From the NCBI RefSeq assembly GCF_900109615.1, contig NZ_FOIX01000002.1, positions 434,001 through 498,000 on the forward strand: a stretch of DNA of 64,000 nt. The letters are read 5' to 3'. Positions within the stretch are counted from its first letter, which is position 1; each line of letters begins with the position of its first letter. Shown piece by piece: positions 57,404 through 64,000 of the stretch. Below the pieces are notes generated by a model, which made no database searches, had not been told where the DNA came from, and saw only the letters and a list, made by a program, of their open reading frames with translations. The position numbers and the translations under genes were made by a program. This DNA comes from Kaistella antarctica. Lineage in GTDB: Bacteria > Bacteroidota > Bacteroidia > Flavobacteriales > Weeksellaceae.

Positions 57404-57889
57404 ATGAAAAGAGTTCTTATCGTATTCTCGATTGTATTTTTCAGCGTGGTGAATGGCCAAATCAGGTTTGGAGTAAATGGGGGTTTTTCCTCTGCCGTTG
57501 TTTCCAGCAAATTCGAAAATTTGACACAAGGTTACTATGTCGGCTTATTCTCGGAAATCGGACTGCCAGGTTTTTTAAAAGTGCAACCCGCTTTGAATTA
57601 TGTGAGGATTAATAAAGATTCATATCTGCAAGTTCCCGTTATGATGAAATTTTATTTTGTTCCCAAAATCAATATTCAGGCAGGTCCTCAATTTGCCTTT
57701 CGAATGAATGATTCATCTACTACTACCAAAAATAATTTTGGAGCTGCGGTCGGTTTAGGGGCAGACTTATTTTCGGGATTGTTAATTGAAGCGAGATATG
57801 CATTTCAATTAAACGAAGCTTTTAAAAGTCCCGCTGGTGAAAAATTACAATTCAACATTTTTAATGTCGGATTAGGTCTTCGATTTTAA
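57404..57889 (+). CDS. Small outer-membrane beta-barrel protein (PorT-like)
   Basis: 161 aa from ATG 57404 (MKRVLIVFSIVFFSVVNG, a signal peptide, then QIRFGVNGG). The longer frame from 57359 would add 15 residues that hide the signal peptide and overlap the promoter, so I reject it. Strands: GYYVGLFSEIGLPGFLKVQPALNY, LQVPVMMKFYFVPKINIQAGPQFAF (in parts), and C-terminal FNVGLGLRF. It is a tandem paralog of the gene at 56725. The ligand is unknown. Confidence 0.8.
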   Translation: MKRVLIVFSIVFFSVVNGQIRFGVNGGFSSAVVSSKFENLTQGYYVGLFSEIGLPGFLKVQPALNYVRINKDSYLQVPVMMKFYFVPKINIQAGPQFAFRMNDSSTTTKNNFGAAVGLGADLFSGLLIEARYAFQLNEAFKSPAGEKLQFNIFNVGLGLRF

Positions 57890-58043
57890 CGTTCGTGCTC
57901 TATTTTAAGCATAATGTCATCGTTAAAAAAATTTAGCACCAAATTTTACTAAATAAGATCAAACTTATTTTTAAAGACTTAGATCTTCCTGAACTGCTCT
58001 TACAGACGTAGTTACTCGACAATTAAGATAAGAGGAGAAGCAT

Positions 58044-58079
58044 AACAAAAGATACTTTCTAGGAAGTATCTTTTGTTTT
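58044..58079. terminator. Strong hairpin terminator in the 57890-58154 gap
   Basis: Perfect 14-bp stem AACAAAAGATACTT (58044-58057) / AAGTATCTTTTGTT (58064-58077), 6-nt loop, T-rich 3' end. It lies 155 bp after the nearest stop codon, so it ends either a long 3' UTR or a short untranslated RNA; a TATTTTTA near-match to a -7 element lies at 57966. Nothing else is recognised in this 265-bp gap. Confidence 0.7.
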
Positions 58080-58154
58080 GGGCGTAATATTTGTATTTAA
58101 TTTAACATAATCATCATTACTGTTAATAAAAAACAAACATTAAAAATTATTGTT

Positions 58155-58736
58155 ATGAAAAAGCTATTAATTACAGGAGCTGTAGCTCTTATGGCAATGA
58201 GCGCAAATGCACAATTGCAAAAAGGAAATTACATGGTCGGTGGAGAATTCGCTGCTGCCAACTTCGGACTGAACCAAGGAGCTGGATATAACTTTCAGAT
58301 TACTCCCCAAGCTGCCTTTTTTGTGCAAGACAACTGGGCGGTTGGGCCTTACGTGAAATTAGGATTTTCTGGAGCTAAAGGTTCTCCAACCACTTTTGGA
58401 TATGGAGTAGGAGCGTTATCCAGATACTATTTTTCACCGGGTGAACAAGGGATCGACAGCTTATTAAAGCATGGTAGATTCTTTGTGGAGGGTAATGCCG
58501 GAATCGGTGGTACGACTATATCTGACGGCGGTGCTTCTGCAAATGGTTTAGATCTAGGAATCGGACCGGGATACACTTACTTTATTACTCAAAACATCGG
58601 TCTTGATGCTTCTGTGAAGTTAAATGGAAATTTAGGTTTTGGAAATAGAGGAACTACCTCTGCGATTGATTTTAGATTAGGCCTGAACATCTTTTTACCA
58701 TCTCGTAAAGCGATGAGCAACATTAAAACTGAATAA
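58155..58736 (+). CDS. Outer-membrane beta-barrel protein
   Basis: 193 aa. Signal peptide MKKLLITGAVALMAMSANA before QLQKGNYMVGG. Strands rich in Gly and aromatic residues (YMVGGEFAAANFGLN, YNFQITPQAAFFVQDNWAVGPYVKLGF in parts, ALSRYYFSPGEQG, FFVEGNAGIGGTT, IDFRLGLNIFLPS). It differs from the PorT-like barrels nearby and is closer to the general outer-membrane beta-barrel group (OprF-like N-terminal barrel, no OmpA domain). The C-terminus has a short tail after the last strand. Function unknown. Confidence 0.8.
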   Translation: MKKLLITGAVALMAMSANAQLQKGNYMVGGEFAAANFGLNQGAGYNFQITPQAAFFVQDNWAVGPYVKLGFSGAKGSPTTFGYGVGALSRYYFSPGEQGIDSLLKHGRFFVEGNAGIGGTTISDGGASANGLDLGIGPGYTYFITQNIGLDASVKLNGNLGFGNRGTTSAIDFRLGLNIFLPSRKAMSNIKTE

Positions 58737-58810
58737 TTGAAGCCAAAATTTTAGAAAATTGACTTGCTTGTTTTTTCAAGAGGTCTCTTTTCGATTTTTT
58801 AATAATGATG

Positions 58811-58847
58811 AACTGTCTTACTAAGGTGAGGCAGTTTTTTTATTTTT
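58811..58847 (+). terminator. Terminator of the fourth barrel gene
   Basis: 11-bp stem AACTGTCTTAC (58811-58821) / GTGAGGCAGTT (58826-58836) with two G-U pairs, loop TAAG, T-rich tail. Confidence 0.75.
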
Positions 58848-58893
58848 TGCCGATCGCTATAAAACAGAAATATTGATGTACAAATATTCCTAT

Positions 58894-58925
58894 AATAAAA
58901 AAACCTGCACTAATTAATGCAGGTT
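58894..58925 (-). terminator. Terminator of ffh
   Basis: 8-bp stem AACCTGCA (58902-58909) / TGCAGGTT (58918-58925), with an A7 tract at 58897-58903 that gives the T run on the minus strand. Confidence 0.75.
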
Positions 58926-58946
58926 CATGTTTTTTTCTTAGAATAT

Positions 58947-60317
58947 TTATCTTCCGAACAAATTACCACCCGGCATTCCACCTCCTTTTGGCATTCCTTT
59001 GCTCATCATCTCCATCATTTGCTTTCCTTGTGGTCCTTGCATCATTTTCATCATTTTTCCCATTTGGTCGAACTGTTTCATCAAAGCATTTACATCTTCA
59101 ATTTTTCTGCCGGCACCTTTTGCAATTCTGCCTTTTCTTTGAGTGTTAATAATAGAAGGTCGTCTTCTTTCCTCTGGAGTCATCGAATGAATAATCGCTT
59201 CGATATGTTTAAAGGCGTCGTCATCAATGTCTACATCTTTAATGGCTTTCCCAACACCTGGAATCATGCCCATTAAATCTTTCATGTTACCCATTTTTTT
59301 GATTTGATTGATCTGTTTTAAGAAATCATCAAACCCAAATTCATTTTTGGCAATTTTTTTATGAAGTTTTTTAGCTTCTTCTTCATCAAATTGTTCTTGT
59401 GCTCTTTCTACTAAGGAAACAACATCACCCATTCCCAGGATTCGATCCGCCATTCTTTCCGGGTAGAAAACATCCAGTGCTTCCATTTTTTCTCCCGTCG
59501 AAATAAACTTAATTGGTTTTTCAACAACTGAACGAATCGTCAAGGCAGCTCCACCTCGAGTATCACCATCTAATTTCGTAAGAACAACACCGTCAAAATT
59601 CAAAGCATCATTAAAAGCTTTTGCTGTATTCACGGCATCTTGTCCCGTCATTGAATCTACAACGAAAAGCGTTTCTTCAGGTTTAATGAAATAATGAATG
59701 GATTTAATCTCATTCATCATCGCTTCATCAATCGCCAAACGTCCCGCGGTATCGACAATTACCACATCGTGACCATTTTCTTTCGCAAACTTCACCGCGT
59801 TTTCTGCAATAGAGGAAGGATTAAGCGCACCTTCTTCAGTATAAACTGGGATTCCAACTTGTCCTCCCAAAACTTTTAACTGCTCAACAGCAGCCGGACG
59901 ATACACGTCACATGCTACCAATAACGGTTTTTTATTTCTTTTTTGCTTTAAGTAATTCGCTAGTTTTCCCGAGAAAGTTGTTTTACCAGAACCTTGAAGA
60001 CCCGCAATTAGAATGACACTCGGTTTGCCCGACAGATTAATTCCTTCATGCGTACTGCCCATTAATTGCACCAATTCGTCATGAACGATTTTAGTCATTA
60101 GCTGACCTGGTGATAAACTGGTGAGTACATTTTGTCCCAGCGCTTTGTCTTGAACTCGCTTCGTAAGATCTTTCGCTACCTTATAGTTAACATCGGCATC
60201 AACCAAGGCACGGCGAATTTCCTTTACCGTTTCGGCAACGTTGATTTCTGAAATTTTCCCGCGTCCTGAAATATTCTGGAGCGCTTTGTCTAATTTATCC
60301 TGTAAGCTATTGAACAT
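58947..60317 (-). CDS. ffh: Signal recognition particle protein (Ffh/SRP54)
   Basis: 456 aa GTPase that binds 4.5S RNA and signal sequences and delivers ribosomes to FtsY. Domains: N helical bundle (MFNSLQDKLDKALQNISGRGKI), G domain with P-loop AGLQGSGKTTFSGKLA, DTAGRLAIDEAMM, TKLDGDTRGGAAL, and the Met-rich M domain (MMKMMQGPQGKQMMEMMSKGM) at the C-terminus. Length is normal. It is divergent from the atp-side small gene; a minus-strand -7 element TATTTTTG lies 19 nt before the ATG. Confidence 0.96.
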   Translation of the reverse strand: MFNSLQDKLDKALQNISGRGKISEINVAETVKEIRRALVDADVNYKVAKDLTKRVQDKALGQNVLTSLSPGQLMTKIVHDELVQLMGSTHEGINLSGKPSVILIAGLQGSGKTTFSGKLANYLKQKRNKKPLLVACDVYRPAAVEQLKVLGGQVGIPVYTEEGALNPSSIAENAVKFAKENGHDVVIVDTAGRLAIDEAMMNEIKSIHYFIKPEETLFVVDSMTGQDAVNTAKAFNDALNFDGVVLTKLDGDTRGGAALTIRSVVEKPIKFISTGEKMEALDVFYPERMADRILGMGDVVSLVERAQEQFDEEEAKKLHKKIAKNEFGFDDFLKQINQIKKMGNMKDLMGMIPGVGKAIKDVDIDDDAFKHIEAIIHSMTPEERRRPSIINTQRKGRIAKGAGRKIEDVNALMKQFDQMGKMMKMMQGPQGKQMMEMMSKGMPKGGGMPGGNLFGR

Positions 60318-60336
60318 AATTTTTCTTTAAGAGTTG

Positions 60337-60344
60337 CAAAAATA
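60337..60344 (-). promoter_or_regulatory. -7 element (TATTTTTG) for ffh
   Basis: Exact TAnnTTTG on the minus strand, ending 19 nt before ATG 60317. Confidence 0.6.
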
Positions 60345-60375
60345 AGGAATTTCGTTCAATTAATGTAAAGTTGCT

Positions 60376-60383
60376 TATTTTTG
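60376..60383 (+). promoter_or_regulatory. -7 element TATTTTTG placed 4 nt before a start codon
   Basis: Exact TAnnTTTG; the spacer cacc precedes ATG 60388. TTCG (one mismatch to TTTG) at 60351-60354 gives a 21-nt spacer. Candidate leaderless mRNA. Confidence 0.6.
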
Positions 60384-60387
60384 CACC

Positions 60388-60657
60388 ATGAATATTGTAA
60401 ATATAGTTTTATTACTCCTTTCAGCTTCGCTTTTAAATGTTATTCTGTTTTATTTTTTCAAAAAATATTTGATGAAGACTGAAAATCCTGCCATGCTATT
60501 TTTAGTGATTAATATTTTTAAAGACATTATTTGGGTGGGGTATTGGATTATCAATTTAGAAACAAATCAGACCAATTTTCTATTTCTGATAGGAATCTTT
60601 TTGGTGACTTCTTTTGCCTTATACTTTAAAGTAATACGATTCTTAAACCGCTCCTAA
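60388..60657 (+). CDS. Small membrane protein upstream of the atp operon
   Basis: 89 aa with three predicted membrane helices (IVNIVLLLLSASLLNVILFYF, PAMLFLVINIFKDIIWVGYWII, FLFLIGIFLVTSFALYFKVI). No family motif that I recognise. By place, just before atpB, and by size it could be an AtpI/AtpZ-like assembly factor of the F0 sector, which often lies there, but the sequence does not prove it. It has its own -7 element, with the start codon 4 nt after it. Confidence 0.7.
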   Translation: MNIVNIVLLLLSASLLNVILFYFFKKYLMKTENPAMLFLVINIFKDIIWVGYWIINLETNQTNFLFLIGIFLVTSFALYFKVIRFLNRS

Positions 60658-60687
60658 AAATTAACTGATAAAAATCAATTTTTTGTA

Positions 60688-60718
60688 TTGGTAAGTTTTA
60701 ATAAATTCAATATATTTG
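60688..60718 (+). promoter_or_regulatory. Promoter P1 of the atp operon (TTG-N20-TATATTTG)
   Basis: TTG at 60688-60690, 20-nt spacer, TATATTTG at 60711-60718, 20 nt before the atpB ATG. Confidence 0.7.
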
Positions 60719-60726
60719 CAAACCGA

Positions 60727-60734
60727 TAAATTTG
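60727..60734 (+). promoter_or_regulatory. Second -7 element (TAAATTTG), 4 nt before atpB
   Basis: Exact TAnnTTTG; the spacer acct precedes ATG 60739. No clear -33 at normal spacing. If used, the atpB mRNA would be leaderless. Confidence 0.5.
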
Positions 60735-60738
60735 ACCT

Positions 60739-61854
60739 ATGAACAAGAGAATTTCTTCTTTATTTTTCGTTTTATTTCTAACGCTTTCAGGTGTTTTCAC
60801 TTATGCACAGCAAGAAGTTGAAGCCATATCTACCAAAACTTTAGAACAAACAATTGTAGAGGACAATAACAAATTCAATGCGAAGGAGATGATCATGAGC
60901 CACATTAACGACGCAAATGAGTGGCATGTCTTAACTTTGAACGAGGGAACTCCAGAAGAAAAGCATATTTCTATTCCGCTTCCTATTATTATTAAAGACA
61001 AAAACGGACTTCATACTTTTATGTCAAGTTCTATTGCGCACGGTCATGAACATGACGGTTTTACTTTAAAAGATGGTATCGTCGTATCGACCCAAGGTCT
61101 TGAACAAGCTAAATTATTCTCGGTAATGAGCGGCAAACATACGCTAGAAAATGCTTTTTATGATTTCTCTATTACAAAGAACGTAGCTGCGATATTTATT
61201 TCAATCATCTTTATTTTGTTCCTATTTATTGGGATGGCAAGAAATTATGGTAAATCTTTAGTGCCAAGAGGCGCTGGAAAATTTATGGAACCAATCATCT
61301 TATTTATTAGAGATGAAGTTGCAATTCCTAATATTGGTGCGAAAAAGTATAAAAAATACATGCCTTATTTATTAACCATCTTTTTCTTCATTTGGATTAA
61401 TAATATGTTTGGTTTAATTCCTTTTGCGCCATTTGGTTATAACTTAACTGGGAACATAGCAATTACAGCAGTGTTAGCAATCATCACTTTATTAATCACT
61501 GTATTCAGCGCCAACAAAGATTATTGGAAACATATCTTTATGCCACCAGTTCCTTTATTGTTGTACCCAATCATGGTTCCAATTGAAATTATTGGAGTGT
61601 TTACAAAACCTTTCGCATTAATGATGAGACTTTTTGCAAACATTACGGCAGGTCACATTATGGTCTTGGCAATTATGTCTTTGATTTTCATCTTTAAAAC
61701 TCCACTTTTAGGATTCGCTTCAGTTCCATTAGGATTATTTATTGGAATGTTAGAGATTTTAGTTGGAGCGTTACAAGCTTATATATTTACAGTTCTTTCG
61801 GCTTTATTTATTGGTATGGCAGTTCAGGAGCACGAACACGAAGGAGCACATTAA
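60739..61854 (+). CDS. atpB: ATP synthase F0 subunit a, with long N-terminal extension
   Basis: 371 aa. Forms the proton path against the c-ring. The core domain is at about residues 140-365: WINNMFGLIPFAPFGYNLTGN, the essential Arg in MMRLFANITAGHI, and the closing helices with IGMLEILVGALQAYIFTVLSALFIGMAV in parts. Ahead of it lies a signal peptide (ISSLFFVLFLTLSGVFTYAQQ) and about 110 residues with His/Asp/Glu-rich stretches, an extension also known in other Bacteroidota AtpB. The C-terminus is EHEHEGAH. First of the atpB-E-F-H-A genes; subunit gamma, beta and epsilon genes lie beyond the window or elsewhere. Confidence 0.93.
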   Translation: MNKRISSLFFVLFLTLSGVFTYAQQEVEAISTKTLEQTIVEDNNKFNAKEMIMSHINDANEWHVLTLNEGTPEEKHISIPLPIIIKDKNGLHTFMSSSIAHGHEHDGFTLKDGIVVSTQGLEQAKLFSVMSGKHTLENAFYDFSITKNVAAIFISIIFILFLFIGMARNYGKSLVPRGAGKFMEPIILFIRDEVAIPNIGAKKYKKYMPYLLTIFFFIWINNMFGLIPFAPFGYNLTGNIAITAVLAIITLLITVFSANKDYWKHIFMPPVPLLLYPIMVPIEIIGVFTKPFALMMRLFANITAGHIMVLAIMSLIFIFKTPLLGFASVPLGLFIGMLEILVGALQAYIFTVLSALFIGMAVQEHEHEGAH

Positions 61855-61892
61855 TTAATTTAGAATATTTTTAACCTATATATTTTTTTATT

Positions 61893-62114
61893 ATGGAAAT
61901 TATTTCACAAGGAACTGGACTTATTTACGTTGGAATCGGATTAGCAGTATTAGGCGTTGGTCTAGGTATTGGTAAAATCGGTGGACATGCAATGGATGCT
62001 ATTGCAAGACAACCAGAGCAAGCAGGTAAAATTCAGGGAGCAATGCTTATTGCTGCTGGTCTTATCGAGGGAGCTGGTTTGATCGCGATCATCTTTGGAG
62101 CGTTCGTTAAATAA
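61893..62114 (+). CDS. atpE: ATP synthase F0 subunit c
   Basis: 73 aa, two membrane helices. The first contains the Gly-repeat GVGLGIGKIGG that packs the c-ring; the polar loop is ARQPEQ (residues 38-43); the second carries the ion-binding carboxylate Glu59 in IAAGLIEGAGLI. No Na+-type Gln/Ser signature next to the Glu is obvious, so proton coupling is likely. Between this gene and atpF lies a terminator-like hairpin, fitting the need for more c than b subunits. Confidence 0.95.
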   Translation: MEIISQGTGLIYVGIGLAVLGVGLGIGKIGGHAMDAIARQPEQAGKIQGAMLIAAGLIEGAGLIAIIFGAFVK

Positions 62115-62133
62115 GAAACTTCAGAAAATTATT

Positions 62134-62168
62134 CTTAGCAGCGCGGTTGGCTCTGCTAAGAGTTTTTA
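62134..62168 (+). terminator. Terminator-like hairpin inside the atp operon, after atpE
   Basis: Perfect 9-bp stem TCTTAGCAG (62134-62142) / CTGCTAAGA (62154-62162), 11-nt loop, one G, then T5. It would cut transcription partially and raise atpE over the downstream genes. Confidence 0.65.
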
Positions 62169-62207
62169 AAATTCCATATAGAAAAAAAATTACAAAAAAT
62201 TACAATT

Positions 62208-62696
62208 ATGATAGAACCGGGAATTGGCTTATTGTTTTGGATGACTTTAACCTTTTTAATACTTATGTTTTTATTGGCAAAGTTCGCCTGGAAACCAATT
62301 TTGAGTGCGGTTAACGAAAGAGAAGTTACGATTGTAGATTCTCTTAACCAAGCTACATTAGCCAGACAAGAAGTTGAAAATTTAAAAGCTGAAAATGAAA
62401 TCATCATTCGTGATGCTAAAATCGAACGGGATCATATTCTAAAAGAAGCAAGAGACATCAGAGACAGAATTGTAGGTGAGGCAAAAGGTCTTGCTCAAGC
62501 AGAAGGTGATAAAATGATTGAATCTGCAAGACAAACAATCGTTGCTGAAAAATCTGCTGCCGTTTCAGAAATCAAAAGTCAAATCGGTACTTTATCTGTA
62601 AGCATCGCAGAATCTATTTTGAAACAAAAATTAGATAATGATGGTGCCCAAGACGCTTTGGTAGCAAATATCCTTAATACTTCTAACTTAAACTAG
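62208..62696 (+). CDS. atpF: ATP synthase F0 subunit b
   Basis: 162 aa stator stalk. One N-terminal membrane helix (GLLFWMTLTFLILMFLLAKFAWKPI, residues about 6-30), then a long charged, mostly helical dimer region (VNEREVTIVDSLNQATLARQEVENL, KAEGDKMIESARQ-type repeats) and a C-terminal segment that meets subunit delta. Length is normal for bacterial b. The stop is separated from the ATG of atpH by one base, so translation of the two is coupled. Confidence 0.94.
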   Translation: MIEPGIGLLFWMTLTFLILMFLLAKFAWKPILSAVNEREVTIVDSLNQATLARQEVENLKAENEIIIRDAKIERDHILKEARDIRDRIVGEAKGLAQAEGDKMIESARQTIVAEKSAAVSEIKSQIGTLSVSIAESILKQKLDNDGAQDALVANILNTSNLN

Positions 62697-62697
62697 T

Positions 62698-63237
62698 ATG
62701 CGTACAAGTAAAGTTGCAAAACGGTATGCACAAGGTCTTCTCAATTTCACACAGGAAGCAGGAACGTCGGCTGCTGTGTTTATGGAAATCAGAGATATGG
62801 TGAACACCATCGAAAAATCAAAGGAGTTGCAGAGCTTTTTTAATTCCCCGATTATTGAGGTGAAGAAAAAAATTAGCGTTTCAGCAGAAATCTTTAAAAG
62901 CTTTTCTCCCTTGACCCGGAATTTAATTCAGTTGGTCATCAAACATGGTAGAGAAAAAGAGTTGAGCGGAATCGGTCAAGAATTCATTAATAAAGTGGAA
63001 GACTTGAACGGCGTCCAAAGAATCACCTTGACTTCTGCGACGGAACTTTCTGAAGACAATATTCAAAGTATTTTGAAATCGACGAATCTCGTTAATCATC
63101 AAAATAAATTTGATTTAAAATCAATTATCAATCCTGAAATTTTAGGAGGATATATTTTACGTGTTGGCGATCAGCAAATAGACGAATCGGTGAAAGCTAA
63201 ATTAGGCCGATTGAACAAAGAATTTCAATTAAATTAA
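62698..63237 (+). CDS. atpH: ATP synthase F1 subunit delta
   Basis: 179 aa. Links the b stalk to the alpha/beta head. Seen: N-terminal helical domain starting SKVAKRYAQGLLNFTQEAG with the family RYA motif, LIQLVIKHGREKELSGIGQEF in the middle, and the C-terminal domain with INPEILGGYILRVGDQQIDESVKAKL, in which GGYILRVGDQ is the OSCP signature. The start is 1 nt after the atpF stop; 18 bp separates it from atpA. Confidence 0.94.
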   Translation: MRTSKVAKRYAQGLLNFTQEAGTSAAVFMEIRDMVNTIEKSKELQSFFNSPIIEVKKKISVSAEIFKSFSPLTRNLIQLVIKHGREKELSGIGQEFINKVEDLNGVQRITLTSATELSEDNIQSILKSTNLVNHQNKFDLKSIINPEILGGYILRVGDQQIDESVKAKLGRLNKEFQLN

Positions 63238-63255
63238 GACAAAAACAACCATAAA

Positions 63256-64000
63256 ATGGCAGAAATAAATCCAGCAGAAGTATCTGCAATTCTAAAACAG
63301 CAGCTAGCTAACTTCGAGACGCAATCAAATGTAGAAGAAGTAGGAACGGTACTAACCATCGGTGATGGTATCGCTTTAGTGTACGGTTTAGAAAATGTTC
63401 AGTACGGTGAATTGGTAAAATTCCAAAGCGGTGTTGAAGGAATCGTTCTTAACCTTGCGGAAGATAATGTTGGGGTCGCTCTTTTGGGTGAATCAAAATT
63501 AGTAAGAGAAGGTGATACGGTTAATAGAACTGAAAGAATTTCATCAATCAGAGTTGGTGAAGGAATGTTGGGTAGAGTAGTTGATACTTTAGGAAATCCA
63601 ATCGATGGTAAAGGACCGATTACAGGGGAGACTTATGAAATGCCTTTGGAGAGAAAAGCTCCAGGAGTAATTTTCCGTCAGCCAGTAACTGAACCGTTAC
63701 AAACTGGTATTGTTGCGATTGACTCCATGATTCCAATCGGAAGAGGACAAAGAGAGTTAATTATTGGTGACCGTCAAACAGGGAAAACTGTTGTAGCGAT
63801 CGACACCATTATCAATCAAAGAGAATTTTATGATGCAGGCGAGCCTGTATTCTGTATATATGTAGCAATTGGACAAAAAGGTTCAACGGTTGCACAAATT
63901 GTAAAAACATTAGAAGATAAAGGAGCTTTAGCGTACACTGTTATTGTTGCAGCAAACGCTTCAGACCCAACACCATTGCAGGTTTACGCTCCTATGGCCG
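63256..64000 (+). CDS. atpA: ATP synthase F1 subunit alpha (3' end cut by window)
   Basis: The first 248 residues are present (of about 525 expected). The N-terminal beta-barrel ([27 protein letters not shown] in parts) leads to the nucleotide-binding domain with the P-loop GDRQTGKT at residues 171-178, preceded by [15 protein letters not shown]. The conserved Gln in the P-loop (rather than Ala) marks alpha and not beta. The reading frame is open to the end of the window at 64000. ATG 63256 follows the atpH stop by 18 bp. Confidence 0.95.
   Translation, partial: MAEINPAEVSAILKQQLANFETQSNVEEVGTVLTIGDGIALVYGLENVQYGELVKFQSGVEGIVLNLAEDNVGVALLGESKLVREGDTVNRTERISSIRVGEGMLGRVVDTLGNPIDGKGPITGETYEMPLERKAPGVIFRQPVTEPLQTGIVAIDSMIPIGRGQRELIIGDRQTGKTVVAIDTIINQREFYDAGEPVFCIYVAIGQKGSTVAQIVKTLEDKGALAYTVIVAANASDPTPLQVYAPMA

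Noticed and set aside
57373-57510. Extension of the 25-aa minus-strand frame to 71 aa
   Set aside because: Runs antisense through the barrel gene and its promoter; only the part after ATG 57372 is plausible.
58917-59276. 119-aa plus-strand frame rich in His/Phe
   Set aside because: Antisense shadow of the Met-rich ffh M domain; composition not protein-like.
1-64000. CRISPR array, prophage, integron or IS element
   Set aside because: No regularly spaced repeats, integrase, transposase or phage structural genes seen; the gene content is housekeeping and typical of Flavobacteriia.

Overview
The window is an ordinary-looking stretch of low-GC chromosome from a Flavobacteriia-type Bacteroidota, most likely a Chryseobacterium/Kaistella-like member of the Weeksellaceae. 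The evidence is the gliding genes gldF and gldG, two secreted metalloproteases that end in type IX secretion (T9SS) sorting domains, several PorT-type outer-membrane barrels, and many copies of the Bacteroidota -7 promoter element TAnnTTTG. I see no phage, IS element, CRISPR array or obvious genomic island. The window opens inside a UbiA-type prenyltransferase gene and closes inside atpA.

Layout. 1-3.5 kb: a four-gene set (DPPR-synthase-like UbiA, DprE1-like oxidase, DprE2-like reductase, HAD phosphatase) that matches the steps making decaprenylphosphoryl-arabinose. 3.6-5.1 kb: cysteine desulfurase and thioredoxin. 5.2-6.2 kb: two identical tRNA-Asp genes, a small GIY-YIG gene, and a decayed second copy of the tRNA/terminator/GIY-YIG unit. 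6.2-13.2 kb: glgC, an SRPBCC/GyrI-like protein, sucA-sucB (2-oxoglutarate dehydrogenase) and apaG. 13.4-19.0 kb, minus strand: exonuclease, two alpha/beta hydrolases around a CNNM/CBS protein, a glycosyltransferase and a lipid A-type acyltransferase. 19-21.1 kb: thioredoxin-like lipoprotein and aldehyde dehydrogenase. 21.2-31 kb: an SDR, then purB, purL, a SatD-DUF3307 pair, purC and purF. 31-38.5 kb: outer-membrane barrel, aroB, proline dehydrogenase, priA and a PBP4-type carboxypeptidase. 38.6-42.3 kb: secreted M1 peptidase, kbl and a DUF4268 protein. 42.3-48.4 kb: a Crp/Fnr regulator divergent from dcu transporter, asparaginase, porin and aspA. 48.5-51.6 kb: gldG, gldF, hemJ. 51.7-58.7 kb: secreted M12B-like protease, SAM hydroxide adenosyltransferase, phoH and four outer-membrane barrels. 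58.9-64 kb: ffh, then a small membrane gene and the atp operon (atpB-E-F-H-A).

Genes that work together: purB, purL, purC and purF are four steps of de novo purine synthesis. The 43-48 kb genes take extracellular asparagine to aspartate, import it, and deaminate it to fumarate. The sucAB and atp genes serve central energy metabolism.

The strongest unusual signal is upstream of the SatD gene (27283-27406): four copies of one 20-bp palindrome, TATAAGn-N6-nCTTATA, arranged as two pairs with 29-bp spacing. The last two overlap two perfect -7 elements, and SatD itself carries a C-terminal helix-turn-helix. Other points of note are four genes whose start codon lies exactly 4 nt after a TAnnTTTG element (candidate leaderless mRNAs), a terminator-like hairpin after atpE inside the atp operon, a priA gene with no ATG/GTG/TTG before its conserved N-terminus, and the tRNA-Asp/GIY-YIG tandem unit.
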